This document shows positions 13,360 to 35,913 of a stretch of 64,000 nt of DNA, one piece after another (position 1 is the stretch's first letter; every line of letters begins with the position of its first letter). A program made the translations under genes and the position numbers. The DNA is taken from assembly GCF_002078875.1 (NCBI RefSeq), contig NC_034438.1, positions 65,301,404 to 65,365,403 of the forward strand. The letters run 5' to 3'. This DNA is from Numida meleagris (taxonomy: Eukaryota; Chordata; Aves; Galliformes; Numididae). The notes beneath the pieces were generated by a model, which was not told where the DNA came from, did not search any database, and worked only from the letters and a program-made list of their open reading frames with translations.

Positions 13360-16300
13360 CATGATGTTGCTTGGGAAGAATGTGGATGTGACCACAAAGG
13401 ACTGCCTCCCACTTGGTGTCACATGCATTTTCTGTTGGATCAAACAAAGGAAGGCACTGGCAGTAGATTGGCTGGGTCTTGCAGCTAGAACACCCACCAT
13501 TTTTTCCTACTAAAAAATCTGAATGCTCAAACACTTACACTTTTGTAGATGAAGAATTCAGCCAAGAAGGAAGTATGCTAATAATTCTCCAAGCTGCTAA
13601 TAACTGCAGTTTACTGAAGTGCAGCAGCATTGTACAAATGGCAACAATTACACTTGCATCTTGACTTAAACAGAGAAATGAATGCATATTCAGAGGATGT
13701 AAATGTAACAGTAATTTCTGAAAAATGCACTATACAGGAATCACTGTTAAGGCAGTGTTGCTGGTTGCAGCAAGGGTTGAATGTTGGCCCTCCTCCGTTT
13801 ACAGACTTCTATTAATAGTTTTGAGACAGCTATTCTCAGTGGGCAATGTGTATGAAGGTGCTGGTGCGTACAGCCCCTGGCAAGCTCTGTTCCTCCTGCC
13901 AAGCAGCCCAGATGGGGCTGTAGTTTCCCAGTCTCTTCCCACCACTATGTCCTCATCCTGATGGGTACTATTCTTCCAGACCATTCCTAGCTGGTTCTCC
14001 TGACAACTTGGTCCGCGTCCATCCGTACAGTCTTCCCAGCTTCTTCTTCATATAATTCATCAGTGGATTGACTTCTGCTTCTTACAGCGATGTCTGGAGC
14101 ATTCCCTCCTTGTTGTCCTGAAAGAGTCCTGAGATTGTATAAGAATGTGTTGAGGGGAAAACCAGGAATCATTATAAATATAATTATTTTTTCCCTCCTC
14201 CATTCTTTGGTTTACTCCCCTGCAGAGAGCCCTTCCCTACTAACAGTTACTAATCTCTGGCAAAGAAAGACCTCTTCCCATAAGGACCAGTGTTTTCTCG
14301 TAGGTTTTACTGCATGATTGTCTTGCTTACTAGATAATTACATGTGCCATACTAATTGCACTGACATATGCACTCTCAGAATTACATGCTGTCATAATTC
14401 TGTGCCCTGATTAGGCCACTGCATCTATGTGCCTTAATTGTGAACTACAGATTTCAGCTATGATGAGGGGATGAGCTATTACTCAATAAGAAATCAACTA
14501 ATGAAGTACTTCACCTTTGGTTCAGTTCCCTAAAGGCAACCTGAATTCCCAAACACGACCTGATCTGAAAGGGTCTGTATATATTGGTGCAGTGATGGCA
14601 GTAGGCATGTGTTACTTATGAGGTCTCAAGGGCAACTGCAGGTGTACTGCTAGCTCCAGATGTTAGCAGAAGCATGACAGCATGGTCATCACTGGTGTGA
14701 AGGGCCAGCAGCCCTGCACAGCTTAAGTCCCTCCGCTCAGACTGCTCCAGGTCGCAGCATCCTCTGTTTGGAGTCAGCAAGTCAGACAGGGGACACTTGA
14801 ACCCAAAACTCTGACAGAAATTGCAGTTCTAGGCCTGTTCTGAGCACCTGTTGTGTATGACTCTAGGAGATCTGCAGACAAATCATGAGTAATTCTTGTA
14901 TTTTCAGGTCTAAACAAAGTTTCATTCTTACTGATTATTCTGCATTTGTTTGCAGAATATCTGCTTGCTTGAATATATCTTTACTCGGGCTGAAGACAAA
15001 GGTGACCGCAGTTAGATATGTAAGTTGTGAAAAATGCAATAAGCTTTAAGAAGAGCACTGATAGAAACTTAAGCTTGAGAATCTGTAGGTTCAACAGAAG
15101 GTGCAGTGAAAGTAGAACCAGCTGGATATATCAAGTAAGATGTGCAGGCACAAGAAAGTTGTTTGTTTGCCTGTTCATAAAGGTGTTTTGTAGCATTTAA
15201 GTATGATTAAGAAGAAAATATCTAATGGTTGAAGGTAACATTATCTTCAGCTCTGTACAATTGCATGATTAGACAGGAAACTCTTTCAAAATGCTTTTGG
15301 AAGGAGAGCTCTTCTGCCTGGCTCAAGTTCTTCAAGGTGCGTCAAATGCATTTTACTGCCTATATAAACCCAGAGGTAATGTGATTGTTCAGGTGGCTGC
15401 TAATAGCCTTGTGCTCCTAGCTGGTCATTTTCTGCTGCATTGTGTACTAAGAGTGCATGATGAGTGGTGGAAAGGACAGCTGTGGCCAGTGTACAAGAGT
15501 GATCATTCTGGGGAGCCTCCGTGTTTGGAGGATTTGATCAGTGCTGTTTGCTTCCCAAATCTGTGCTTCACCAGTAATGCTATATAAAAGGTTACGTGAA
15601 AAACCAGCCAGAGACCACAGAATGCAAGTTTTTGTGTTAAAGTGTTTGATGACGCGAATACGCATGCCGTGTTTGGTTGCTTTGAGATTGTACTGTGTTC
15701 TGAGCAGATTACCAAGTTATCCTAGAAAAATGGTGTTAGTAATATTACCAACGTTATTCTTCTTTCCTTTTGGCATTTCCTTTGTCTGCCCTTCAGCAGT
15801 AAGGAATCACCGAGGAACTCACTGACATGTTACCCGCTAATCAGAATTCCCTCAGGCATTATTCACAGGAAGTTTAAGTACGCTGATGATGGGTAAAATC
15901 TGCCCTTACCAGAAGACATCGTGTCCCTTTAAACACCCTTCATCATGGGGAAATATGAGTCCAGTGTGTCTGTGCTGCAGATCAGAGAGTGGAAGGGAAA
16001 GGACCATGACTCTGGTCCCTCTTGTGCCTCCTGTGGTGTTTGCTGGGCTGTGGGAGTCGTGAATGCTTCCTGCCTCCCAGGTCCAGTTGCATGTAGGTTT
16101 CTGTGTGGGCCAGAGAAAGACCCCATGTTTTTTCCAGCACTGTGTAATTCTACCCTGTGTTTGATGACTGAGATTGATCCTCTAAGAAATGAACATCCCC
16201 TTGTGGTGTCTCATCCTTTTCCTAACGTGGGATGAGTTGTCTGCTCTTTCTGCACGTTAGCATCTGTTTCTGCAGAACGGAGGCAGTAATGCTTATCAGC

Positions 16301-16677
16301 TGTGGAGGGATTCTGAGATTTTCCTTAAGTGTGGAAGACATTTTTAAAATACCATGTTGATAGGTGCTGTGTGTTGCACATGCAAGCCTTTCAAGAACCT
16401 AAACTATTAAGTCATTAGTAACTTGAAAATCCAAACTTCGTTTTTAGTGACAGACCAGGACACAGGCCTGGAATAATGACAAAATGAGGGTGATCATCAG
16501 TTGGGAGATACTCAAATGAAAGTTTGTTGTTGTTTTAGTGCGCTGTCCAGTTTATAGTGAGTTAACTTTCTGTTTTTTGTAAATACTAATTATTTGCCTT
16601 GCCTTCTAATTTTGTGAAGCACTCTTTTAATCTCGAGTTTAGAAAGCGCTACGATTCGTTTTCCAGATGGTGTTTAA

Positions 16678-26119
<9,442 letters not shown>

Positions 26120-29100
26120 TGATCACAATTCACAATAACTGAGAGTCGGATAGCAAAAATATATTTCCCTAGAATCTGTTCAAGTCACTTTATTGTAACA
26201 CATTGTAAGGGCCAGCATGTTTGAAAAGGAAGGATGCGGGTTGGTGGGATGGAAGACCGTGTCTGTGAAAATGTCAAAAACAACCCACATTAATTTCCAC
26301 TCTGACTAATTAATTAAATTAACAGTAAGGGCAGTGGGCAGTTGCCCTGAAATTAGCTGTTTTTTTTTTTAATTCACCTGCCATCAAGACTTTCTAGAGC
26401 TGTTTCAACTTTGTGGATCAAGCATATATTCATGCCTTTGTTTGTTGACTCACAAAGTCCAGTCCCAGCAGGCTTGGGGTTGAGTGTAAGTGGTAATTCT
26501 CCTACAAGAAGTCCCCTGAAGAAATGGATTGGGAATGTCTCAAAAAAACATCTTGGATCCTTCAGTGTGCTGTCTCCGACTGGATTTGCTGTCTTTTTTT
26601 CCACACAAATAAAAACATAAAATTGGCCAGAATTTCAGTTTGTGAAAGGGGTGCCCGCGTTTCAGCCATTCCTGTAGCAGAGTTTAACCCACCATCCTCT
26701 TTACTGAAGGCAATAGTAAGAGGAGCTATGAATTTCATAGCTGTAAGTAAGTCCCAAAATCCAGGCGCATACATTGCACAGCCTGTTTCCCAACAAAGTG
26801 TGAGATGTTTCTTCTTCACACTGTGAATTTCTGTGGGTAGTCCGTGCAGAGCAGTGAGGTACAAAACTTCTTAAATGTGTTTTGTGTTTGCTGAAGCAGC
26901 CTTCCAGACACTTCCCAGAGATGTCAAAACAATGATCCCAGCTGCAAGGAGCTCGTGCTCCAAGCAAACCACTTTCTAGTAAGTCTCACTGATGGTAGAG
27001 TCTCATGAGGTGTATACAAGTGTAGTTCTATATTATGGATACCGGACAGTGCTGTTCTGGCAGCTTCTAATCATTGTGAATATTGCATAGGGCCAGAAGG
27101 GATGAAATGCAGAGGGATCCTGTTGTATTTCTGCTGGTTAACCAAAACACAGTAGGAGGGATGACTCTAAGTGCAAGTAGATGAATTTCTGGAGCACACC
27201 AGAAGTTTTTTGGTCCCTTCTCCTACTCAAGGCCTTGAAAAACCTCCATCAGCTTCATGGAGCAAATCTGGTGGCTGAAAACCTCGTCACGGTGGAGAAG
27301 GTGCATACTCACCGTATGCTTATCCCCAGCATACTCACCCCCATCAGCAGTGAGTGGGGCTTGCCCTCACTGAAACCTTCTCACACAGTTGGCGATTGCC
27401 ACGCATCGTTGGTAAGGTGTCATTAGTGCAAGCGGACAGGTTCTTTCCAGGTACCTGTGTCCAGAACTCCTCAGGTATGTGCACTGGTGCTTCCTAGACA
27501 CATGTTTGCCAGGACTGCCTTGCCTCTTCTTGCACTTCAAGGCATGCCCTGATGTCTTGGCTGGGATCGCTGATCTCTCAGCACCTCACCAGAAGGTGTG
27601 CTCTGCCTGTATCTAATCAAACAGAAGAGTACCTCCATGGCCTGTTAAGGCAGGGGCAGAAGTGAGCAAATGTGGCCGCCTCAATGGGATCCTTGAGAAG
27701 TTTAAAGTCTGTGGAAGTTCTCTATCACATGCTGATTACTGGTCTGTAGGGCTTCAGGTTCTCCCTACGTAAGGTACACCAGAAGGCAGAAGAGTTTCAA
27801 GAGGACCTGTTCCCTGCCTCTCCCTTAACCACCACCACCTTCTGCTTCATGTCTGACTTGAGTGGTTACATCAGGGCAGCTCTGGCCAGGGCTTGCCAGT
27901 GTTACCTTTCAGAGATGGAGGGCAAATCAAGTGCAGCTGCTCTTGGAAGAACTTCACTGCTCTGTCAGTGAAGTGTCTGGGCAGTTTCTTCCAAAGAGGA
28001 TGTATAGGCTTCAGCAGGTGAGAAAAAAAAGCATCAGCAAAAAAATGAGTCAAGCAGCAACAGTAAACAAGACTGAGACAGGCCAAGCAATGTCATTAAA
28101 AAAAAAGCAAACACCAAATGGATTAATGTGTTTTGTTTTGTTTTTTCATGACACCAAGTTGCTTGAAATCCTGTTCTCTGAGAGGAGAAAGTTCTTGCAA
28201 TTTCTTATTGTTGTTCTTGTTTCCTAGTTGTAACATACTTGATCAATGTACTAATGCTGGTCTTTTCCCTTTCTACCAGTACACCTCTAAATTACTGTCT
28301 AGCAAGGTTACTTCAGAGGTACTTTTCAACTGCTTATTTATTTTTGCTTCCTCTTGCATGGTGGTTTCCAGTGCATGTTGCTGCAGCTTGCATTTTCATG
28401 CTGTGTGCCAGTGCTGTTTCATATCAAAACTGGGATGCAAATGTGTGTGGGGGATATCCCATCTTATCTCCCATCAACCACTGTTTGTGTGACTGGTTTT
28501 CTCTCCCCTGAATTCTTGTTACAACCCCTGGCATGGGAGGAGTTGCAATTAAAGGGTTGGGAGCTGTGGCCCAGGACTGAGGCATTCCTGCGGCGTGAGA
28601 GACTGAAGAAGTAAGAACTTCTGTGTTGCCATTCTGCTGGCAAAGCCAAGCCTGGGGCCCAGGCACCCTCAGATACCGTGTGTGGCTTTCCTCCATCCCT
28701 GGTTAAAGGGTATGTAGCAGTAGCAAAATCTGCAGCGTTTTGGAAGACACCGCTACTCCAGCCTTTCTTCGGTGGAAGAAGAGAGGCAGATGTGAGTGCA
28801 TGGTCTCAGCGCGGGGAACTGTGTGAGCATGTCCCTGTCCCTGTGTGTTGCGATGTGGTGACTGACCACAGCCCCACACCTTAATATCCATGCTGGTCTC
28901 AGTTTAGAGGAAACCCAGGCCTGCTTAGAAAAAGGGTATTTTCAGTGACATTTGGCTTTCTGGCAGAATACATGAGGTAATAACTTACGCAGCCATTATC
29001 CTGCAAACCAGACTCTGCCAAATACATCAATACCAATTTTGCACTGTTTTTTAGGAATGAGGTGCTCAGTAACACAGACGTTTCAGCTGCCTGTGGTTTT

Positions 29101-29232
29101 CTGTGCAGGTGTATGTGTGAATCTGGGCTTCTCTAAGGGACACAAACAGATCCTGCTAATGACTGACACTCGTCTGTCCAGCATTGTGTTACATGCACCT
29201 GCCTCCCACTATTTCCCCATCTCATAGCATAT

Positions 29233-29450
29233 CTTCATAGAATCATAGAATGCCTTGGGTTGGACGGGACCTGAAGGACCATCAAGCTGCAATCCTCCTG
29301 CCACAGGCAGGGCCACCAACCTCCACATCTAAGTACTAGACCAGGCTGCACAGGGCCCCATCCAAGCTGGCCTTGAGCACCTCCAGGGTCTGGGCACTCA
29401 CAACCTCTCTGGGCAGCCTGTGCCAGCACCTCACCTACCTCTCATAGTAA
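29233..29450 (-). repeat. CR1 LINE 3' fragment, well preserved
   Basis: Begins with two octamer-like units (TCATAGAATCATAGAATG) and the block 'ccttgggttggacgggacc'. It continues through 'aggcagggccaccaacctccacatct', 'gggccccatccaagctggccttgagcacctcca' and 'ctctctgggcagcctgtgcca'. All are hallmark antisense CR1 3' sequence. It is the least diverged short CR1 copy in the AKAP2 introns, which suggests a fairly young insertion. Confidence 0.95.
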
Positions 29451-31975
29451 AGAACTTAAGAAGAACTCAAGAACTGTCTTTTCCATATCAGGCACCTCAA
29501 GACAGGTACATGGATATCATCTGTCCTGGAGAGTAAAGAAAAATAAAAACTATGCCTACCCCTGTTCATTAATTTTTTGTGGGTTTTATCGTACTGAGAG
29601 CAGTCAGCAGTGACTGATCCTTGTGTGGAGCATTTCGGGAGAGTTGAGCAATGTAGGAGCTTCCAGAAGCTTGTTTCACACACAGTAGCGATCAAGGCAT
29701 TGGGCACTGTGAGGGGCAGGTTCAATGTGCCTGCCGTGTGGAAGGGTACTGGCACGAGGAGCAGTGAGCTGGAAGACAATGAGCATGAGTGGGGGACAGG
29801 AGATGATGTGTCTTTTCAGCTTGGCCACAAAACCAGCTGTTAGAAAAAGAGTCAAGTCTGTGTTAAAAGCACATCCTTGTCCAGTTCTAAAGAGACCACT
29901 GATAACCATGTGCCTGCAAAATGGAGATTGTACTCATCCTTAAAAACATCTGCTTTTGTCCTTACAGGTCTAAGTATTATTGGATGTACTTGGCATTAAC
30001 CTGACTTTGATAAATACCAATCGTGCTGTTGTGATAACTGTAGCTAGGTGATTCTTACATTGTTTTTTATGGCGACTGCTGAAAATTTTTTATTTATGAA
30101 ATAGAAAACCACCAGACTAGGTCTGATGGCAGAGGGCACACGGTTTATGCTACAGTACTGATCAGCAGCAGGAGCACTCTTACTCTCTTGTTTTGGATAA
30201 GAACTTTTTGATTCCACCAGCCAGCTCCTCACTATGCTTGCTGGAGGTCAGGTATGTTCAGGGACTAGCACTAAGTGGGCACAGTGCAGAAAATACCTTT
30301 GTGCTGAAGTAGGCGATGCAATTTGTCTCTCAGTAGCTCTAGCTGTGTGTTAAAGCATTCAGTTTTCTGTTATTTCTTTGTGCCTGGCCTGCTTTCATGG
30401 AGGTGTCTTTCTGCCTAGAGATGGCAGAATGTAGACACTCTGATCTCTGCTTTTTCTTGCTTGTGTTGCTTTTAGTTCTTCCAGGTGCAGATGGGAAGAA
30501 TTGGTAAAATATGAAGCTCCAGAAAAATCTCTTGCTTCCACACTGGTTTTGCTGCCTCTGTACAGTGAAAATTAGCATGTATTGTACAGCAGTCAGTTTC
30601 ACTCGGCACCAGGTGGTGGGAATATGCTGTGGACTAAAAGCATGTCTATATTTCACATTTTATTTCCGTTACCAGTAAGAGGGCAGATTTTGTTATGCCT
30701 GTCAGAGTAAAATTCAGGACGGATTGGTCTCCATCTCTAGGATGGGTAAATAAATTAATCTTGCACTTGATGGTGATAACTGTTTCAATCTTTTTTCCAA
30801 ATCCTCAAAAATATTTGAAATGAAATCTGTCAAGAAAAGGCCTCTGAAATTCTTAGCAGAACCCAGAGCTGCAACAAGAAGATTGGTGCAGCAGGTTTTT
30901 ACAGGAAGGTTTTACAGCCCCACATGTCTTGGTACACATCTCTCCCTCCTGATTTCTACACTCCAGGTTCTCTCTTTTGGTGTACCTACTGGTCACGTTA
31001 CCCAAATACAACAACTTATATCACGTTGCTTTTTTGATGGATGCGGCCAGCCCAAGCCACCAGGCTAGGCGTGAGCCAGTTGCCCACCCATGATCCCTCT
31101 GGAGCCCAGCCGCCCCATCTCAGGTGTCGTTCCAGGTACACTGCACAGAGCAGCAGCAGCAGAAGGTCCCACTGATGGTTACTGGTGCATGTGGTGGTTC
31201 TGTGGTCGCAGCTGCTAGTGTGGGGACCTGGGCTCAGAGCTCAGCCTGGCATCCATCTTCGCTTTCTGAAGCAAAAGTCCTCAGGTTTTCCGAGTCCTGG
31301 CTTTTACAAACACCACCAAAGACCATGGCAACAAGATGATTTCTAGCAAGGAAGACACTGGCCAGAAACTGCTGTAAATTATATAAAATCCCTATTTTCA
31401 GCTAGCATAAACCAGGCCAAATTCAGGAGACCTCTCTTGAATATATCACCGCTCTGTGACAGTGTCAGTTTCAGTCTGAAATTTGTGCTGAATTGGCTGG
31501 TTTTTTTTAATGTTAATTTCCTTATCCAGTGGGGAAAACAATAATTTTCTGTGTTTTTCTTAATCGTTATCATACACTGGTCTCAGTAGTCTCCTAGCAG
31601 CTGCCTTTTGCCATTTGAAGAAAAAAAGTCACAATGCTTTTTTTTTTTATCCTTCATTGCTAACCGTAGAGCAGCCTCTGTAATTTCCTATTCTGAGACA
31701 GTGACGATACCCTGATAAATGGTTTTATTTCTCCATTGTTCAGAGGCACAGTTTGGAGTGTCTTCCCATGGCTCGGGCACTCAGCACCCCAGGCATGTAG
31801 CTTAAACCTCCAGCCTTCGGCCTTGCAATTGCTTCAGTGCAGTGCTTGCAGCTAGTATCCCAGAAGGATTTCCTCATGGATTTTTTTTCCCTCGGATGAA
31901 TAGTTAGTTTCCTGGGCGCATTGGCCCTCTACTGGATAAAATAAAAACTGTTCAGCCCTGCTCCCACTTCCGCAG

Positions 31976-32165
31976 CTTAGGGAAAGGCGGTGGGCATGGC
32001 ACAGCTCCCCAGGGCAGCAGGCACAGCCCTGAGCTGCCAAAGCTCAGGGAGCCTTTGGGCACCTCTCTCAGATACAGGGTTTAGGTTTAGGTGGTGCTGT
32101 GTGGAGCTGGGGCTTGGACCCAGTGGTCCTTCTGGGTCCCTTCCAACTCGGTTCTGTGATTCTTA
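31976..32165 (+). repeat. CR1 LINE 3' fragment
   Basis: Sense-strand CR1 tail with 'cagccctgagctgcca', 'ggtttaggtttaggtggtgctg', and a terminal 'tctgggtcccttccaactcggttctgtgattct'. It is the same subfamily type as the antisense copy near 21.6 kb. It sits in the last AKAP2 intron about 650 bases before the final exon. Confidence 0.9.
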
Positions 32166-32360
32166 AACTTCAGCTGTTTATTTCTATCCCAGACAAGACT
32201 TAAGTCATCACCTCATATGACTTTCTATGCAGAGGAGTCAAATGGCATTGCCCTGTCTCAGAAGGCCACTTTTGTGCAGCACAGCTTGCTGGAGGCTGTA
32301 GGACCTGGGCGGGGGGGCAGCCATTAGCTCAGCGAACAGTCACATATTGTTGTTTGGGCT

Positions 32361-32379
32361 TTTTTTCCCTTTTTTTTTC

Positions 32380-32409
<30 letters not shown>
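32361..32409. repeat. T-rich tract
   Basis: A pyrimidine tract that ends in 23 uninterrupted T residues, preceded by shorter T runs broken by C. It is a simple sequence in the last AKAP2 intron, too far (about 400 bases) from the final acceptor to be its polypyrimidine tract. Confidence 0.85.
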
Positions 32410-32411
<2 letters not shown>

Positions 32412-32629
32412 TGGCTCCTTAAACTTAAGAACTGGGCTTCTCTAGGAGAACTGGTGCAGGCAGGCATCCACTGTTCTGTATCTGCAGAGGAGCGCATCAC
32501 GTGCACGCCCCATGCTAGCACCGTTTGGTCCACTCTCAATTATTTTTTTAACCTTGTTAGAACATGTATTAAAACTGTTCCCTACCTAAAGTAATTGTTT
32601 TTCCACATGCATGTTTCCCTATTATAAGA

Positions 32630-32902
<273 letters not shown>

Positions 32903-32922
32903 CTGTGTGGCAGCACCTGCGA

Positions 32923-32949
32923 AACAACAACAACAACAACAACAACAAC
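32923..32949. repeat. (AAC)9 microsatellite in the AKAP2 3' UTR
   Basis: Nine perfect AAC units starting 20 bases after the AKAP2 TAG codon, followed by an A-rich, G-spaced tract to about 33,005. The repeat lies in transcribed sequence. A shorter CAA-type repeat recurs at 34,491-34,504. Confidence 0.95.
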
Positions 32950-34151
32950 AAAGGAAATATACAAGAGAAAGGAGGGAAAAAAAAAAAAAAAAGGAAAAAA
33001 AAATAAGCAGCAGCATTTTAATCCGATATTTATTAAATACACAACAAACTCAATGATGCACACAGACACAGAAACGATCCAGCTCCCGGCAACTCTAAAA
33101 CAACAGGAACAGCCCCCTCGGAAAACTCCCCCTCCTCCCACCCCCGCTTCCCCCCTTGGAAATGGTGCCGGGGTTGCAGGGCCAGGGAACCCCAGGGTAC
33201 ACTGCGGGGTCCGCGCCCACATCGGCATCGCCCTGCAGCGTGACGACGTCACCCTCTGATGCTGTTTCTTTGAGGGGACTGAAAGGTTCGGGATTGGGAT
33301 TGGAGTGGGGTTGGGTTTTTTTGGAGGGGGGGTCTGCGCCCCTTATCTAGTAATTTATCTGTTTAAATGAAAAAAAAAAAATAAACAGGGAAGCATCTAT
33401 TGCAAATGTACAATCCAGCAGACTCAGTAAATACAGCCCTTGTGTTGCAAACACAAGCCATCACAATTCAGGAGTGGAATAGATGGGGATGAGAGCTAAG
33501 CCAAATGGATCACCTTAGCTTTAGGATCCTGTATGCTTGCAATATCACCTGAGCTCCAGGTTCTCAGATCATATTTACCTAACAAAGTTTCTAAATAGAA
33601 AGTCTGTATTTAGCGGATGACAACTATTTTTTGATGGTGGGGAGGGAGAAAAGAATGGCGTGTGTGGAAAACCAATTGAGATGGATAGTTTGAAGCAGAA
33701 AGGTAGTGGGGAATGAATACAAATAAAGGACATTTAATTTTTAAAAAAGGCAATAATTGAACTAAGCCAGACTTTGGCCTAGGAAGAGGTATGAGATAGA
33801 GAGGAAAGAGAGCTACGTCTTTCACTATATTTATATGACATAAAAAGCCTTTGAAGCAGAGTGCTTTGTGGGAGCCTTTGGGTCCCCGGGCAACAAGAAG
33901 TTGGGGGCAGGAGGGAACGAGGGGGCAGGCAGGGGGGGAAGCGTGACGTTTGCCATCCAGCCAGAGCGTGCAGCGCTGCAAGCAGACCACAGGGCCCATG
34001 CTTGTTGCTTTGGCCCGGGATCAGCCGCCAGGGGTTCGTGTGCATCTGTGTGTGCATGGGGCGCGTGTGCGTGTGCAAGGATACGTGTGGCGGTGTGCGT
34101 GTGTGGGTTGTTTTCTCCAAGGCTGTGTACCAGCTGTAGGGGTGAGTGCTC

Positions 34152-34211
34152 ATTTCTTTCTTTCTTTCTTTCTTTCTTTTTTTCTTTCTTTCCTTCTTTT
34201 TTTTTTTTTTC
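34152..34211. repeat. (TTTC)n microsatellite
   Basis: Imperfect TTTC repeat, about six perfect units followed by interrupted units and a T run. A long pyrimidine strand like this can form triplex structure and is likely polymorphic. It lies in the probable AKAP2 3' UTR. GT-rich degenerate repeat precedes it at about 34,035-34,110. Confidence 0.9.
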
Positions 34212-35913
34212 GTCTGAAAGGGGATATGAAAACAAGGCACTGAGTTAATGCAGTATTTGTGATATCAAAATTTGACCCAACATGGTATTTGCATGAGTCA
34301 CAATTGCAAAGTATTGACCAATTTTGTAAGCTGACAATTAGGAGAAGAAATGTGGTATTTATTCTTGTGCTTTGTATTTGTATGTAGTATAGAGGCTGCG
34401 GGTTTACTCTTTTCACGCCAGCAATACAGTAAGAGTATTTTCAACTGGGAACCATAATTTCTGGACCAGAAATGAACAAATTTGGGAAGCAACAACAACA
34501 ACAAAAAAATGCTGAGCTTTTTTCTATATGAAATGCTCTGCCTTTTTTATAGACAAGCAGTAATTATTTTGACTTCTTTTTAAAAACCACGATGCTGGTC
34601 CTCACCCACGCCTCTCCTTGGCTTCACGGCCTGCTGCGCTGCTTTGTCTCAAAGCAGCGAGCTCACTTCAAACGAGTACCAATACTGTGAACACCCTCCT
34701 GGTGCTTTTCTTCAACCAACACAGCGCTTGCAACCAAACGATACTACTCCCCACAATTCCCCCCAGCATGCCTGTGGACATTTTGAGGCCCATTTCCAGG
34801 GAACTGTAGCACCCATGAGCTTTGTGAATTGTCTCCCTCCATGCCGTGGAGCACAAGAAGGCATTGCTGACCTGTGAGACAAGGTGCCCTGAGCAGTGGG
34901 CCCCACATCAGATGATGCTCCCCAAAACCGGGGCGCATCTGTATTCTCCTCCACCCAGAGGTCTGCTTTCGTCCCACACCGGCTGACATTGGTCACCCAT
35001 CTCAAGACACCTCCTTGTGCTTTGTTGCCCCTTGGTCCTCGAAGCGCAAACCTGATTGCCCTTATGAGGGGCACAGTTGTGGGAAAGGAGCTTTGGGGGT
35101 GTCCACTTCCCTCCCCATGGCAGTGGCATGTGCCGGCCCCGGGCAGCCAAACTTTGCAGCCAGCAGTGTTCTTCTCTTCCAGAAATTATGGGCATTTGTC
35201 AGCAGTGCACACTCGGTGTGGCAGTAGCACGGGTGCTGTGCAGCTCACTCGCCTCTCTGTTATTTCATTTGCATGCTACCAGGCTTAGGTGTTTATAAGT
35301 ATACGCCAGTAATACATACCTATCTATATATAACTATATCGAACGCAACCAAGGAGCACTATTGCAGAGTTAACTTTGTCTCCACAAAAGAAGCGCTCAG
35401 ATCCTTTCCCGTGGCAAAGACTGGTTTTAATGAAACTGTGTATTGAGAAATAGTTAAGCATTAGCATTTGTGATTATAAGCAGTTTGGGGTTACAGTGGA
35501 GGTTTTCTGAACAATTTGTTTTAAAGGCTGCCAGTTTGGGCTTCATCTCGCTCCATACTGACATCATCCGAAGGAAAACAGAAAAACATCACTTTGTTTG
35601 GCAACCGGAAGGCGGCATCCTTGTCATGACTCATCGAACAGCTTCAACAGTACCTGGCTTTCTGTATGTTAACCACTTCAATGTTATCCTGCTTCTGTTT
35701 TATAGTGACTGTGAGGCCTACAATGCAAGTATATAATTATTTTCTCATTAAAACGGAAGGCTGCTTTGTGTTTCTGTCCAGCAGCGGCAGGGATGCGATG
35801 GGAGCAGGCACACAGTCCTCCTGTGCGGGGGCATTCCACTGTTTGGTTACAGCCCAGTTGCCTCCTGGGGGCTGAGAACAGTGGGGATCTCAGTGGGCCA
35901 TGTGCAGCAGTTT

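Larger units (their letters stand above)
32903..35760 (+). other. AKAP2: Probable AKAP2 3' UTR (end uncertain)
   Basis: Follows the AKAP2 stop codon directly. The first 450 bases hold an AAC repeat, A-rich tracts and a GC-rich block. AATAAA hexamers occur at 33,380-33,385 and 33,722-33,727, and an ATTAAA lies near 35,744. The AT-rich, repeat-poor stretches at about 34.2-34.5 and 35.3-35.7 kb look like vertebrate 3' UTR rather than random spacer, and the mammalian AKAP2 UTR is several kb as I recall. Which poly(A) site is used cannot be decided here. ORFs on either strand in this stretch are low-complexity artefacts. Confidence 0.45.

Noticed and set aside
27181..28230. Possible processed pseudogene or old retroelement in the last AKAP2 intron
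   Set aside because: The stretch is richer in open frames than its surroundings, but I could not match it to any protein or see a poly(A) tail with target duplications.
33779..34248. Frames of 126-153 codons on both strands around the TTTC repeat
   Set aside because: They run through microsatellite sequence (Lys/Arg or Phe/Ser runs) in the presumed 3' UTR.
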